Of a stretch of 64,000 bases of DNA, positions 13,189 through 25,610 are shown piece by piece. The notes under the pieces are model-generated. The model was not told where the DNA came from. It saw nothing but the letters and a program-made list of their open reading frames with translations, and ran no database searches. Numbering within the stretch: the stretch's first letter is position 1; the number at the start of each line of letters is the position of its first letter. The position numbers and the translations under genes are program-made. This DNA is from Balamuthia mandrillaris (lineage: Eukaryota; Discosea; Longamoebia; Balamuthiidae): positions 62,001 to 126,000 of the forward strand of contig JAVKOQ010000097.1 in assembly GCA_031835245.1 (NCBI GenBank), in the 5' to 3' direction.

Positions 13189-14059
13189 TCACGAAGGGAA
13201 GAAACCATCTTCCTCCTCCTCGGAAAGATCGCTATAAGAGCTAAGGTCGCTTGCATCCTCTTCCTCTTTGGTGGGATTGCTGTCCTCCATGGCATACCTC
13301 TGTACATAGTCCTTTACAGTGGCCTTGTATCGCTCAGCGTCCTTCAACAAAAGCGCAGCAGCCTCGCCATTCAAAGGATCGGTGGGATTAGGATAGAGTA
13401 ACAACTGTGGAAGAAATACTTCAAAAATGTTGATCAAATCTAAGAAATGAGAGAGAGAAGGCCGATGAGTCTTGTTACATTTCCTTTGGTGCAGAAGAAG
13501 AAAGGCTCAAAGAAAAACTAACCAAACATAGGGCTCCATGTCTGGTTGATAACATCTAGACATACCGAGCCGGACCTACACGTGAAATGGTGTGAACACT
13601 CTAGAGAACATGTGCATAGCATAATGTCAACAACACTTACGCTTCGTCCACATTTGGGTGGAATATCTTGTTCTCAAAGCCAATCGACGGTGACTTGTAG
13701 GGATAGGCTTGTGGAAGTTCCACCCGCACGCGCCAGGTTCCGCCTTCGTAGGGACCTGCACCACATAGTAAAGCAGGAAGGGGAGAGGAGAGCGAGAGGA
13801 GAGCGAGAGGAGAGCGAGAGGAGAGTAAGAAAGGAAAAGACCAGCAAAGAAACCATTAGGGAGGGGCAGTACGCACTGTCGGCAGGACCGCGGAACCTGA
13901 CCGAGAATTCAGTCATAGAGTCTCCTGGCATAGTTACCTCATAGCTGCTCATCATACTGTAGAATAGCCCGAAGTTAGCGGAAGGCAAGAATAAGGAAGG
14001 CAAAAGAGTCCATACAGTTTCATAACGTCCGTCTCCTTCCTTCGATTTGGGGAAGACAT
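13189..14059 (-). CDS. UBE2H: Ubiquitin-conjugating enzyme E2, UBE2H/Ubc8 type
   Basis: Five exons (14059-14016, 13956-13877, 13755-13641, 13575-13523, 13439-13189) total 181 codons, 180 residues against about 183 for animal UBE2H. The start [15 protein letters not shown] matches the family N-terminus. Then come [31 protein letters not shown], the catalytic cysteine in [11 protein letters not shown], and [15 protein letters not shown]. The C-terminal tail is acidic and serine-rich, as in UBE2H. In yeast Ubc8 and animal UBE2H the enzyme works with the CTLH/GID E3 ligase on gluconeogenic enzymes. Intron 2 carries purine repeats on the plus strand, pyrimidine on the coding strand. Confidence 0.94.
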
Positions 14060-14161
14060 GGTGTGGATTGTCCTACAAATAGCCACAATGTTAGTCACTC
14101 TATTGGAGGTTTTATTGAAGATAATGAACGTAAGGAGAGAGGAAGAGAGAGAGAGGGAGAA

Positions 14162-14196
<35 letters not shown>

Positions 14197-14765
14197 AGGG
14201 TCAAGAGCGAAGAAGATTCGGGGAATTGGAAGATGGAAGAGATTTTGGGGCAGAGAAAGGAGAAGAAGCACTACCGAATGAAGAGGCAATTGGACCTCTT
14301 AGTGCTCAGCAGGCGGTACGAGTTGGGAGCTTTGGTGTCAGGGGGAGTTTACTGCTTCTCTCTCTTGCTGCTTCTGTTGTGTTTGCTCTCGGAGCTACAA
14401 AAGAAAAGGGGGGGGGGGGGGGGAGGGGGGGGGCACTCCTCCTTCAGGCCCGTGCTGCTGCCCCCCTAAATTTCTTTCCCGAAATTTCCGATTACCCGCC
14501 CCCAATTTCCGGCGACAACCACCCCTCAACCCTACAGCGCTGAACGGGCGAACGAGAGAGCTTTATTAGGCAGTGGCAGGGTGCTGGGCGCGGAGCTACC
14601 CTTAAAGAGTTTGTTCAGTATGTACAGCTTTCTCTTGCTTCATTTTGGCTGCACCCCCTTCATTCGTGGAGGCTCAACGCCAAATGAAAAACAAATGGAT
14701 ATATACAGCCTGCTCCTTTGGCACTAAGAACGGAAGTAGCCGACGTCATGTTGTTGGCAGTCAAG
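14060..14765. repeat. Spacer with GA microsatellite and poly-G tract
   Basis: Region between the UBE2H start and the BCAS3-like stop. It holds a GA-rich run at about 14140-14200 and a run of about 25 G, broken once, at 14408-14437. No gene is recognised. Part may be UBE2H 5' UTR or a 5' UTR intron, since the GA run would again read (CT)n on that gene's strand. Confidence 0.5.
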
Positions 14766-17700
14766 TTACATGTCTTCGTCCTCCTCTATATCGTCGTCGT
14801 CGTCATCATCATAAAAACCGAAATGAGGCGATGTATCGAAATGAGGAGCTTCAGGCTGAGATGGAAGAGCATATAAAGTTAGTTCCGCTGAGGGTATAGT
14901 GCAGAAGGAGGAGCGTACTGTTTCGGTGGCTCGGTCGCCAGCATCAGAAAGACTTGATGGAGCTTGTGGCTGGAATTGACCGATGTCATCGCGGTTAGCC
15001 TTTGAACTGCCTCCAAAAGACGATGAGTCTGCTAGACGTGATAATGCATAAGTTAGTGTGGTCTAATATATTGACAACGAAAATCTGCGTAAGTGTACCT
15101 CTGCGTCTTGATCGAGAAGGAAAGTCCATTGGGGTAGACATGGCTACAGAGAGAGAAGCTGTTGGCAAAAAAAAAAATGCTTAGTTAAATTCCGTAAAAG
15201 TGTTTTACAGTAACAACCTACCTTTTACAGTTTCTTCAGTGTCTGGGGACGTAGACGGTATGGCCGCAGCATTCAGCTCAAGACTTGAGGAGACAGAATA
15301 TTCCCCACTGTAAAGATAGCATGCGCGCATTAAGCAAAACCTCTTCACCCATAGCAAAGGCATACATCCTTACCTTTTATTTACTGGAATTGGATTGAAC
15401 TGGACCCGAACCTCACTTTCTCCTGAGTTGTTCAGTCTGTCCGAAACAGTATCCAAGGCGTTTCGTTTTGTAAACGTTTTAAATGTAAATTGAGGGCCGG
15501 CCCATAAAGGTCGATAGTGAGGAGTGTGGGTGCATATTTCCACATTTGCAAGCCACCTAATAGTTCATTGGATGCATGAGTGAACAAAGTTTTTGGAGTG
15601 AGGTAGCAAACAAATGTAAGCCAACCTGTTTATGTTTTTGGAGGGTGATTGACCTAGTGATGGCAAGTTATCCTGTACTTGTCGGATTAGAAGAAACAAA
15701 CAAACAAAGGAGTGCACTAGTGTAGACAATACCTTCGCTCTTGGTCGCTTTAGATACTGCGGCCAACTGCTCCTTCTGCTTACATCCCAATAAAAGAGAG
15801 GTTCAGATGTGAGCAGTAAGCTCTTTGGGTCCATATCTAAAACATAGTATCAGTAGACAGAAGAGCAGGGAGGTGGAGCGTTAAAACGGAGAGCTTCGAT
15901 GGAACAAAGTTTCAAGTATTACCTGGTTGCGTTGGTCCGTGAGGCAAAAGCTTATATTTGGTTAGTATGCCATGCTGGGTAGCTACAAAAATGCCCATCA
16001 TACTGCCAGACGTTCCTACAAAGTGAGCGGCAATGGGTGACCACTGGTGTTTGTTATAATGAGCAAGATTGGTAAGCGAGAAACATTAACGAAAAATTGT
16101 TTGCTTCGTCGTACCTGGGCAGCATATTCATCAGGTGTGTGCGTTTGTTTTAATCTATCGCAAACAGCAAGAGTCACCATTCTAGGCTGCATGGATAAGA
16201 TTTGGCCGCACATGTAAGAAGAATGGATTGGAAAACAATTAGAACTTCAGTTATGCTACAATATAAATGATACAAGACTAAGAATTTACCTCTGCAGAAT
16301 GTAAAAGAAAGGGTGCTTCAAAACTATGTAACGGTTCACTAGGTATATGAGTGTAGATATTTACAGGACCCCCCTCTGGGTTGATGGCAAAGATATCTAA
16401 ATACCAAAAAAAAAAAAGCGATTATCAGCACAAGGAAAGCCATATGGCTTGCTCTATTTGTCATACGTGTAGTGCCTCTGGCCGAGCTTGCGGCTAACCA
16501 ACGACTGTCGTTGCTAAAACATAAATCCTTTGGGAACAGTTCAGTCTTGTGTTGCCAAAGCAAATGAGTTAAAAAGTGGGAGTACTTACGGTTATGACGG
16601 CACTCGTACGACCTCGTACAAGGGTATATCTGAGTAGAAACAAAGAAGCCTGCTGTTAGATGTAGAAGACGAGCAACATTAAAGAGCAGTGACGTACATG
16701 TGACTAAAAGCCTTTTGGATTGGTTTATCAGCTGAAGGTACAATCTGGAACACCTTTAGTTCATATCCACCCACTGAAGCAGTAACCAGCTATGAAAGAC
16801 GATATGCTAAGCGGAAGATGTCTTAAAAAGAATGACATAGGTGGAAGCATACCAGTGTACCGCTTGGATCAAAAGCTATCATTGAGAGTGGTTGTTTGTG
16901 CGCTCTAAAATGAGCGATAGGCTCTCCAGTGCAAACATCATGAACGATAACCTGACAAAATGGAGAGTTGAGCTTTAAGGTAACAGCAAAAGGGTAATGA
17001 CATACCGTTCCAGCAATTCCGTCATCAGAAGGTGGTGGGGATGAATCGGGGTACATATAACTAGCCATTGTCTTTCTTCCGACATCGCTAAGATATTTGG
17101 CCATATCCACAATTTGATTACCTGGCATCTGAGTATCATCTTCACCTTTTAACCTTGGAACGGGCTTAGTGGCAGCATAGGCCAGCCAGCGAGGTCCAAG
17201 CGCCATTACTGTCGCAGGAGAATAAGTGCCTCCAGAGCTGGATGGTGCTAATTGCAGAGTCAATCTAAGAAATACATTTCATTTCAAAGCGTGCTAAAGC
17301 ACATGTCAGCACATTACCTCGGGTGTTGGATCCTCGCGGGGCATAACAACTAACAACTAGCTTCTTCTTCAGCGTGTTTATGTCCAAACAATATATCTGG
17401 TCATAAAGGCTCTGTTTAAGAGGAATTTAGAAGAGAAGCAGCTAAGGGCATCATGTTAAAGGAAAACCACGGACCACAACGAGCAACCTGTTGCTGCAGT
17501 GTATAGCAAACACTTCCGATGGAAAGCGGATGATCATGTTGAGATAATCTTGCTCCTTTAGAGAGTAAAACTTGACCGCGTTTTTTGGGAATTTTGCTCC
17601 TTCTTCTGCAGAGCTATTTATCCCCAATGAGACCACATAATGAGAGCTACAGTTAAGAAAACCAGGGAGGAGAGCTTACGCTAAAGCAAGGATTGGATAA

Positions 17701-18355
17701 CGGCCACTCAGACGGTTTTTGGTGGGTGAAGTGCACAAGAACTGCCATCCATGAACGAACGTTTGAAACAGTATTAGTTGTCTATGATAATCCATCGCCC
17801 TCTCTCTCACTCTTTCTCTTCCTCGAGAAGATGTGGAAGCAAAAAAAAACCTTGGCACACTTAATGGCACCCTCCCGTTTGGAAACAATTTGAACAACAT
17901 TGTCGAGGTCTTCGATGTCCCAGACTTGAAAGCCATTCACATGAGTCTGGACAAGACACTGTTGCCTGCCATGACCGCTGTGGTTAACCAGAATAGGGCA
18001 GGAGTCTTGGAAGCGCAAAGCATAAGGGAAAGGGGTTAGGTACCTGTTGCTTGGATATGAGTGCATGGTATCGAAGGCGGTGAAGAGAACTCGATCTCTG
18101 CTGTCTTCCAAGGGGGCAGGGCTGGCCATCTGCTTTTTTAAGCTGGCGGGAATGTAGCTTGAGAAGCCTTGCACGTAGCTGCCCAAGTTCTGCAAGTAGC
18201 CTTGCTCGCTGTTGGTTGTTGTTTTTGGGAGGGATTTGTTAGTGGGTGGGCACAACCACCTTGGCATTGCTACCGCACAAAGTTGAGGATGCACACCTTG
18301 CCCGATGCTTTTCAGCCACGATAGGCACGCCTGGGTTGGTTGCAGCTGAAGACAT
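14766..18355 (-). CDS. BCAS3: BCAS3-like beta-propeller protein (phagophore-associated)
   Basis: Multi-exon gene; I resolved only part of the structure. Exon 1 (18355-18297) encodes MSSAATNPGVPIVAEKHRA and exon 2 (18208-17851) includes YPSNRYLTPFPYALRFQDSC and a VWDIEDLDNVVQI strand. Further exons give NRLSGRYPILALA, FPSEVFAIHCSNRLLVVV, ALGPRWLAYAATKPVPR (a close match to the animal BCAS3 segment), HFRAHKQPLSMIAFDPSGTL, SNDSRWLAASSARGTT, GPVNIYTHIPSEPLHSFEA and PRMVTLAVCDRLKQ. The C-terminus is very acidic and ends DIEEDEDM before a TAA at 14766-14768. Animal BCAS3 binds PHAF1 and phosphoinositides on phagophores; a role in autophagy is inferred from that. Its start lies about 515 bp from the SEH1 gene, a divergent pair. 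Confidence 0.8.
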
Positions 18356-18870
18356 GCTGGCAAGAAAGGAGGGGAGAGGGTGGGTGGGTGGGGGGGGGAA
18401 TCTATCTAGGAGTGTTGCTTGGTGGTGGAAAGAACCTGCTGAGAAACAGACTGCTTTCAGTCCTCTGAAAGCTGAAGAGTGGTGGTGGGTGGTGGTGAAA
18501 ACAATGCGAGGTCAGAGGGGAGGTGGTGGGGGGTGGGTGGTGGTGAATGGGCGCTTCCTCCTCCTCCTCCTGCCCCCTTTGTGCGGACAGAAAGCGGCGG
18601 CTGCGGTGGTTGTGGGGGTGGTCATCACCGCCTATTAGGTTGGCTTCTGATGTAGGGTGGTTCCCCAGCCAAAAGAACAAGCAGTAGGAGGACTAGGAGG
18701 AGTGGAAAAAAACAGAGCGAAGAAGAACAAGAAGAAGGCTTCCCTACTTCTCCCCAATTCATTCTTTGAGATGGCACGCCTCCTGCTACTCCTTTTTAGA
18801 GATCTCCTGAGCATGTGACTTCGCAGCTTACTTTTTTTTCCCCCTCCCCTCTCTTATCACACCACCGCAG
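18356..18870. promoter_or_regulatory. Divergent promoter region, G-rich
   Basis: Shared upstream region of BCAS3 (minus) and SEH1 (plus). It contains several G/GGT runs (about 18375-18400 and 18480-18545) that could form G-quadruplexes. The first coding exon of SEH1 must lie here; an ATG at 18776 is one candidate, but I could not settle the splice. Confidence 0.4.
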
Positions 18871-19993
18871 AAAACTTTTCACAGATTTCCCACCGAACAC
18901 AAGGACATCATTCATGATGTGAGCTACGACTTTTACGGCAAGCGGTTAGCCACTTGCTCTTCTGATCAGAGAATAAAGGTCTGGGACTTGGACGAGCATT
19001 CAAATTGGACTCTCACTGCGGAATGGAAGGCTCACAAGGGCTCTGTGTGGCGAGTGGAGTGGGCGCACCCTGAGTTTGGCCAAATTTTAGCCTCTTGCTC
19101 TTTTGACCGCACTGTTTGCATTTGGGAAGAGGGAGAAGAAGAAGGTACCGCGATTGCACTCTCCCGTTTTCCTCCTTGCCTGCTCTCAGTTACTTATGGT
19201 GGCTTTGACTTGGCTGAAACAGAAAAGGGCAAAGGAACTAAATGGCACAAAAAGATTGAGTTACTCGATAGCAAAGATTCTGTCAAAGACATTAAGTTTG
19301 CTCCTCACCACATGGGCCTAAAGCTGGCTACATGCTCTGCCGATGGATACGTGCGTATCTATGAGGCCATGGACATTATGAACTTGAACCATTGGTCGTT
19401 GACTGCTGAGTTTGAGTCTCATAAGGGAGGCAGCAGCAGCATTTCGTGGAACCCTTCTCCTTTTGATCGGCCTTCTATGGTGGTTGGCAGTGGCGACCCT
19501 GACATCAAGGTATGGGATTTTAATGAAGCACAGGGACGCTGGAAAGTTGCCTACACTCTTTCTGGTCACACCGATGAGGTTCATGCAGTAGCTTGGGCTC
19601 CAAACCTTGGCCGGTGAGCTTTTCCTCTCTTTTTTTCTCCCTTCTCTCTCCCCTCACTCCCTCCCTCCTCTCTCTCCCTCTTCTCCTCTCGTTCTGATCT
19701 TCTCACTTTGGCACTTTAGAACGTTCAACTTGATTGCCTCTTCCTCCAAAGATAAGACTATCCGCATATGGAAACTTCCAACAACACATTCCACCACATT
19801 AACACAACCTATTGAGGCTGCTGTTTTAAAGTACCACAATGACGCTGTGTGGAGGGTAGAGTGGAATATTACAGGAACCATTTTGGCATCATCCGGTGAT
19901 GATGGCACTGTATGTTTATGGAAAGCAGACTTTAAAGGACAATGGCTGCTGCTTACCACCATTAATGAAGAAGATGACGATCACAATATATAA
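18871..19993 (+). CDS. SEH1: Nucleoporin SEH1 (WD40), 5' end unresolved
   Basis: WD40 propeller shared by the Nup107-160 nuclear pore complex and the GATOR2/SEA complex. Exons seen: 18871-19144, 19200-19613 and 19720-19993, starting after an acceptor CCGCAG with EHKDIIHDVSYDFYGKRLAT. Diagnostic segments are GSVWRVEWAHPEFGQ, ASCSFDRTVCIWEE, DIKFAPHHMGLKLATCSADG, YEAMDIMNLNHWSL and WRVEWNITGTILASSGDDG, which match animal SEH1 over the whole propeller. The first few residues sit in an unresolved upstream exon. The 55-bp intron after CIWEE is in frame and would be read through if missed. The protein ends shortly after the last blade, without the long Ser-rich tail of animals. Confidence 0.88.
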
Positions 19994-22170
19994 ATAGAAA
20001 TGGAATTACTGTTGCTATTGAAATTTTTGTTTGTTTATGAACCACCAACGTATGTGGGTGAGGAGCAGGAACTACAATCATGGATAGTGTGCTTAGGCTT
20101 TCGAAATATTAGGATGTAGTGCACACTAGTAAGCTTTTTTGGCCTTCCAGGATAAGATTTCAAATATGACCTGCAGGCTTGTTCCCAGCTGAGCTGTAGC
20201 AGGATCATCTTTTTGGACTCTTGTGCTTGCTTGAGATGAAGCTCAGCCCAAACAGCAAAGTATTGAGGAGTACATGAACATGAAAGAGGTCATCAAAGTG
20301 TTACTACATCAACCTAAATGGTCATACTATCCTGCCAATCTTTCTGGGCACAAGCATCAAACATGTCCTTGGTGTGGTCCTACCTTGGTGGTCTGGTTGC
20401 TGGCCTTCTATTTTGGTTGATAATAGTGGCTCATTATTGCTACCTTTCCTGTTTGAATGACCTATTGAGTACAAAGCACAATATAATGGCTTTGATTGCT
20501 GTTAATAACATACTTGAAGAGGTATCCTTTTTTAAAACAGGTATTGAAAAGGAATCAATGAAGAAGAAGTTATAGAAAATGTAAATGAAAAGATAAAAGC
20601 ATAAAGAAGGTTTGAAAAAGGATTGTAAGCTAAGCAGCAAATATGTATTACTGTGCACAATCAAGTTTTTCCAAATTTCTGGGTTTATTCGTATTTTCTC
20701 ACATAGAACAAGTGGGAAAAAAAGTATTTTGGAAAAACTTGAAAGTGCTGGGTAATAAATGTATTTAGCAAATATGTTGATAAAATTACCAACTCTATTC
20801 TGCTAACTCCTCATATTAGGTCTGTTCCTGGACCCTCAGCATCTGCTTTCTCATATTTCTCCCTTCGTTCTCATTTCTCTTATCCCTTTCTCTCAGTGTA
20901 CTTTAAAGCAATGACAGAGATCTCCTCTTGTTATCTTGTCTTTCTGTCTTTCTTTTTATCTTTCTTTCATTCATTCTTTCTTGTCATTTCTTTCTTTCTT
21001 GTTGTTTCTTTCTTGTTGTTTCTTTCTTTCTTTCTTTTGGAATAAAGACATGGGATGAGTAAAATGAATGCCCCTAAGCTCATTCAGTTTTTGGGAGAGG
21101 TCGACATCATCACCCTCATCTGTGCCCAAAAGAAAAAGTTTAACTATGCTGCCACTTTTTTTTTGAAAGAGATCATGATCAAAGCTAGTGATTAGGTCTG
21201 CAGGCTAATAGAAAGAAGGTATTTGAACTGGAATCCTGTAACTCTCATTTTTCTAAGTTCTGTACTATCACAAAGGTGCCATTCTCACACTATTGCATTG
21301 TGTTGTATTGTTGACAAAACAAGGTCTTGTTGATCACAGTTCAAATTCATGCACAAAGCAAATTCTTTTTATTTCATCATATATTCTATCTTTTATTATC
21401 ATTTATACCAATTCTTATGATGTCTTTCTTCTTTAGTCAGGTTGACATTAACTAGTCAACCAGATATTGATAGGAACATATTCAATTCAATAAGTGTACT
21501 GTTTTTTGATGATTACCATAGTGTAGATGGAGTTGTCAAAAATTCTGGACATTTTTATGCAATGCTTTTACAGCTTTCCCAAACTGGTGAAGTAGAAGTC
21601 CAGAAGAAAAGAGGAAAAGGCCAAGGAGAACAAGAACTTCAAGCACCATGTGTATTGATGTTTGAGTAGCTCCTATGGCAAAAAGGAAAAAAAGAGGGAA
21701 AAAAGAGGGCACAAATATCACATAAGTGAGAGTTCCTAACTGTGATTGTCAACAAAAATTCCTAAATCTTAAAGAAGGAAAAAAACAAAGTGAATCATGG
21801 AGACTGTGCATGGACTAATCATTTGGTCACTGGTGGTCGAGTTGAATAGAGCAAGTGGAAAAAAGGAAAAAAACATTAGTTCATTTAAAAGGATGATTGA
21901 GAAAAGAATACAGAAGAACAAAAAACCTTTTGGTTAAGTTCAAACTAACAAAGGAAAGGGACAAATGATTAGAAAGGAGTATATTCTAGAAGAAAGAAAG
22001 AATGACAACAGGAGGAAAATCTCTGTTGTTGCTTGAGAACCAAGGGAAAGGGAAAAAAGAAGAAGGATGAGGGGACACAAAAGAAAGGAAAGCTGAGGGT
22101 CCAGGATGAATCCAACATGAGAAGTCCAGAGATAAGTATTAGTGATTTTACCAACATACTTCCTTGTTAA
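19994..22170. other. AT-rich intergenic DNA at the edge of a transposon island
   Basis: Base composition falls and short homopolymer and TTTC-type runs dominate (for example 20940-21050). Only short frames occur, and none shows a domain I recognise. It may be decayed transposon DNA, since clear gypsy coding remains start at its right border. I see no host gene. Confidence 0.5.
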
Positions 22171-23294
22171 GAAGAAGTAGATGATTAAGAAGATTGTTTA
22201 AAGAGGTCCCAATAATGTTTGATAAGCTTAGGAGCATGAAGGTCTTTTGCAGGATCCAATGGTTGTCTGAATGTGGGTTGCCTTTCTAGTGAACAAGATA
22301 AGTACTCACATTTATTGACTGGGCCTTTGTGATTGAGGATTTCGTCTTTTTCATACTTATCCAGTGGGAGTTCATTGATACTAGGGTCCTCTGGAGGAGC
22401 AATGAGCTTCAGCTGATTAGGGCTGAATTTGTCTAGAAGGGTAACACTGATGCTGTCCTGGAGGACGTACTGTTGGCAACTGTCAACATAACCAACACGT
22501 TGCTTCTTTTTTCATTCTTCCTCGGCTTACATCAGCACCTAGCCCATGTCAGCTTCTTGTGATTTCCTGTAGATTTCTCTCTTGTGGAACTTAGGAACTT
22601 TCCTTTCTTCTTTCTGATGCATGGCTTCTCTAGATTGGTTCTTTTTCTCATTCATTTTGTCTCTCTCTTTTTTATCTTCTCTTTTCTCTTTCTCTCTTTC
22701 TTTTTCTCTCAGAACAGGAACAAACACAGACACACACACACTGTCATGATACTTTCATTCCATTAAATCCTATTCTTGGACTCGTTTACTTTTTTGTATT
22801 TTTGTGTTACTGGTCTGAGTTAACAGTATGCACTACCATCATTGTGGTGGATACCTGTGTAAGGTCCAGAGTACTCAAGAAGAGACTTGGGAGACCTGAG
22901 AGGCATAGCATGACTTCAGAAAAATTCGTGAAATAGTTTGGAAGAATCATGTTGAGCCTTGCCATTTAAGATACAAAAAAATTTCATCATAATATAAGTG
23001 TATCTGTTTTAAACTTGTTTTTTTTACGATATTTCTTTAAGTTACAAAGAGAGGCTTGCTGGATGACCAAAGAACAGTTGAAAAGGACTTTTGGCAAGAA
23101 GTAACATGTTGGTTGATAGCATATTAGATGGTAGGAAGAACAATGAGACTAATCATTGTTAATGTGGTCAAAGGATAAAGTGGTGGTTTCTCAGTGTCCA
23201 GGCTTGATGATGTAGTTGACTTGCTTGGTTTTGGCATGAACTGGGCAGAAAGAAGCGAATTGAGTAGCAATGTCTGTGGTGACATAGTTGAAGA
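22170..23294 (-). mobile_element. Ty3/gypsy-type LTR retrotransposon fossil (part with chromodomain)
   Basis: Minus-strand remains of a chromovirus-like Ty3/gypsy element. A chromodomain-like stretch with a YEKDEILNHK core lies at about 22190-22420, and pol-like remains lie near 23200-23294, next to the deleted LINE copy. It is broken, with many disruptions and most of pol missing, and looks old. A second portion of apparently the same element lies at 30054-30471, on the far side of the transposon cluster. Confidence 0.5.
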
Positions 23295-23529
23295 CTTTAT
23301 AATAGTAGTAATAAAAAGTTTATTTGCTCTGAGAGCAACACCAATCTATACATAAAAAGTAAGCCTTGTACATACATAGTGTACTCTTACTTTTCTTACT
23401 CCCTCATCCTCAATGCCTTCCCAATTGTTACTCAATTCACAAGTGAAAGGTGTTGAATGAGATTTCAGACCAACTTTGTATCATCTAGCTATCCTTTTCT
23501 TTCCCTTTCCTTTTTCCTCTTTTCCTTGC

Positions 23530-24258
23530 TTACATTACTTCCAAAGACTGATAAAATGCAGAAGAACTTCCATGCTTCCAACTTGCTCTTGCTGCCCATA
23601 ATCTCCAGACTCGTTTACAACTTTGCTTACATTGTTCCATCTCTTGAGATGCTACCACATAGTCCACAATGCTCTTTCGTTTTCCAGCTCTCCATGTAAA
23701 TACTGGCGCTTCCTCTTCGAGCTGAGGCAACGAGAGGGCCAGCCTTTTGAAAGCCTCCACCAACACCTTTCCTCTCGTGTTGTAAGTAGATTCACCTCTA
23801 CCATTCCATCCCTTTCCAACCCTGGCGTTCCAATCACCTCCAATAATCAGGGGTCTTCCTTCCTTGACCACGTCCAGGATTCTTTTCTCAATCGCAGCCA
23901 AGGTGACCTTAAAGTTGTCCACGGTACCTCCTGGAGGGAGATACACTATACCGATTATAAAGATGCAACCCTGTCCCGCCAGTTCCACCCAAGTGGAGTT
24001 GGGTGTTCGCCACTCTTTCCTTTCTCCGATGTTCCCCTTGAAGCCCTCTCGAACAAAGAAACCTGCGCCACCCCTTCCATAGCCACTCCTCCCTGGAGCA
24101 GCCCCTCCACCCATCCACCGATACCCCTCCAATCGAGGGGCAACCATCCTCCTATGTTCGCACACTCCAATAATGTCAAATTGCTTACTGTCAGCCCAAC
24201 AGCTGACCAATTCCTCTTGTCCCCAGCCCCTAGAGTTGACAAACGCTACTGAAGTCAT
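23530..24258 (-). CDS. LINE copy A ORF2, endonuclease-only deletion product
   Basis: 242 residues. The first about 205 are the apurinic-like endonuclease domain (CEHRR with the catalytic Glu, GGDWNARVGKG, SIVDYVVA). They are joined in frame to the last 36 residues of the full-length ORF2 (EMEQCKQSCKRVWRLW onward). The catalytic reverse transcriptase and the last endonuclease motif (T/SDH) are absent, so the protein is probably inactive. Confidence 0.8.
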   Translation of the reverse strand: MTSVAFVNSRGWGQEELVSCWADSKQFDIIGVCEHRRMVAPRLEGYRWMGGGAAPGRSGYGRGGAGFFVREGFKGNIGERKEWRTPNSTWVELAGQGCIFIIGIVYLPPGGTVDNFKVTLAAIEKRILDVVKEGRPLIIGGDWNARVGKGWNGRGESTYNTRGKVLVEAFKRLALSLPQLEEEAPVFTWRAGKRKSIVDYVVASQEMEQCKQSCKRVWRLWAARASWKHGSSSAFYQSLEVM

Positions 24259-25610
24259 TGGGTCTCCTCTCCTTCCTCCTCCACAATGTCAGACCAGTTG
24301 GCAGCACCATGATACTCCTCCTCAGCCAGCGCGATGCTTGAGAGTTCCAAAGAGCTGTCCAAGGCCACTGTTCCAACATTCTCCTCCTTTTCCTTCTTCT
24401 TCTCCATCTTTCTTTGCTCTTTAGGCTTCCACAGCGGTTTACCTTCATTCTTGGCTTCTTCAATTCGGGCTTTGCCCACCCACCAGCGGGTAAAAGCATA
24501 CAGCCTGGCTCTTTCCGCAATAATGTCTTCGGCAGCCTGGGCCGTCTCCAAAGTAACTCCCCAATGCTGCGTGCCATTCTTCTCTCCTACTTTCCACACT
24601 CCGACGTGCTTGAGCCCCAGCTCGAAGATCCTCTCACTTACCTTTTCCTTCTTAAGGTCCTTACCGCTCACCACAATCGATCTGCCCTCCACCGCCCCTA
24701 CCTTGGAGTAGGGACTGGCAAAGCCATACTTTGGTTTTACTGTAGACCAATAGTTCGGGTCGGTTACTGTATCTTTGGTCCACGTCCTCCTGTATATGTT
24801 GGAGTTATCCTGCCAACATATCCCTTGTTCCTTTGCCATTTCTTCCTTCCAGTATTCCAAGCTTGGCGCGCTGACCGTAGTTGCCGTTGGAGGGAAATTC
24901 CTTTCCGCAGTAATCATATCACACCGCGGAGCTGATCCGACCACCTCCGCGTAAGACCGTTGGGAACCCAGAGTAAGGCCGCCTTTGGTACTATTTGCAC
25001 TTCCTTTTTCCACCATAAGATTATTGATCTCCTTGTCGAGGGATTCAATCAGGTCCCTGAATCGTACAATCACTGCGAGTGAGAGTACGCCTGCCTCGGA
25101 GAGCTTACCACACTCGTGAGAAACACGGCTAATACAATCAAACAGCAGCGCCACTTGACTATTGGTTCGCTCCTTAACGCCGTCTGCACTGACTGAGTCC
25201 GAATCAATCTTCCCCTTGGGCACAACACTTGTCCCTTCCTCTCGGCGGGGCGAATCCGCTACCGAGTTACACTGATCCTCTGCCCCTCTGTCGTCCTCCT
25301 CCTTTTGGTTCACCCTGGGAGAAGGAATCTTGACTGTGGTAGTGTTCAGGTGCCCATACTTTTCCACCGCCAACTTGAACGCTTCCTCCAGAAACTGATT
25401 TAGCTTGTCCCCTTTGACAAAACACTCGGGGATCTTTGCCTCTTTTTGCACAGCTTGCAAAGCGGGCTTCCACGAACGATTACCGTTTAGGGTCCCCAGT
25501 CTAAGACGTTCCTTCATGGCCAGATCCACCCATCGACGTAGGACCTGTTCCCTCTCCTGACTGTCAATCAATTCAGTGCTCTTGCGTGGCAGAGTCCTAT
25601 TTTTCCGCAT
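24255..25610 (-). CDS. LINE copy A ORF1 protein
   Basis: 451 residues, near-identical to the ORF1 of copy B. It has a basic N-terminus (MRKNRTLPRK), a central helical region, a segment near 300-380 (SIVVSGKDLKKEKV and following) that could form an RRM-like RNA-binding fold, and a Lys/Glu-rich C-terminus. I see no zinc knuckle. ORF1 proteins of LINEs bind their own RNA. Its stop overlaps the ORF2 start as ATGA. Confidence 0.85.
   Translation of the reverse strand: MRKNRTLPRKSTELIDSQEREQVLRRWVDLAMKERLRLGTLNGNRSWKPALQAVQKEAKIPECFVKGDKLNQFLEEAFKLAVEKYGHLNTTTVKIPSPRVNQKEEDDRGAEDQCNSVADSPRREEGTSVVPKGKIDSDSVSADGVKERTNSQVALLFDCISRVSHECGKLSEAGVLSLAVIVRFRDLIESLDKEINNLMVEKGSANSTKGGLTLGSQRSYAEVVGSAPRCDMITAERNFPPTATTVSAPSLEYWKEEMAKEQGICWQDNSNIYRRTWTKDTVTDPNYWSTVKPKYGFASPYSKVGAVEGRSIVVSGKDLKKEKVSERIFELGLKHVGVWKVGEKNGTQHWGVTLETAQAAEDIIAERARLYAFTRWWVGKARIEEAKNEGKPLWKPKEQRKMEKKKEKEENVGTVALDSSLELSSIALAEEEYHGAANWSDIVEEEGEETQ

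Noticed and set aside
20318-20575. 85-codon plus-strand ORF in the transposon island
   Set aside because: No domain and AT-rich; more likely chance or decayed transposon.
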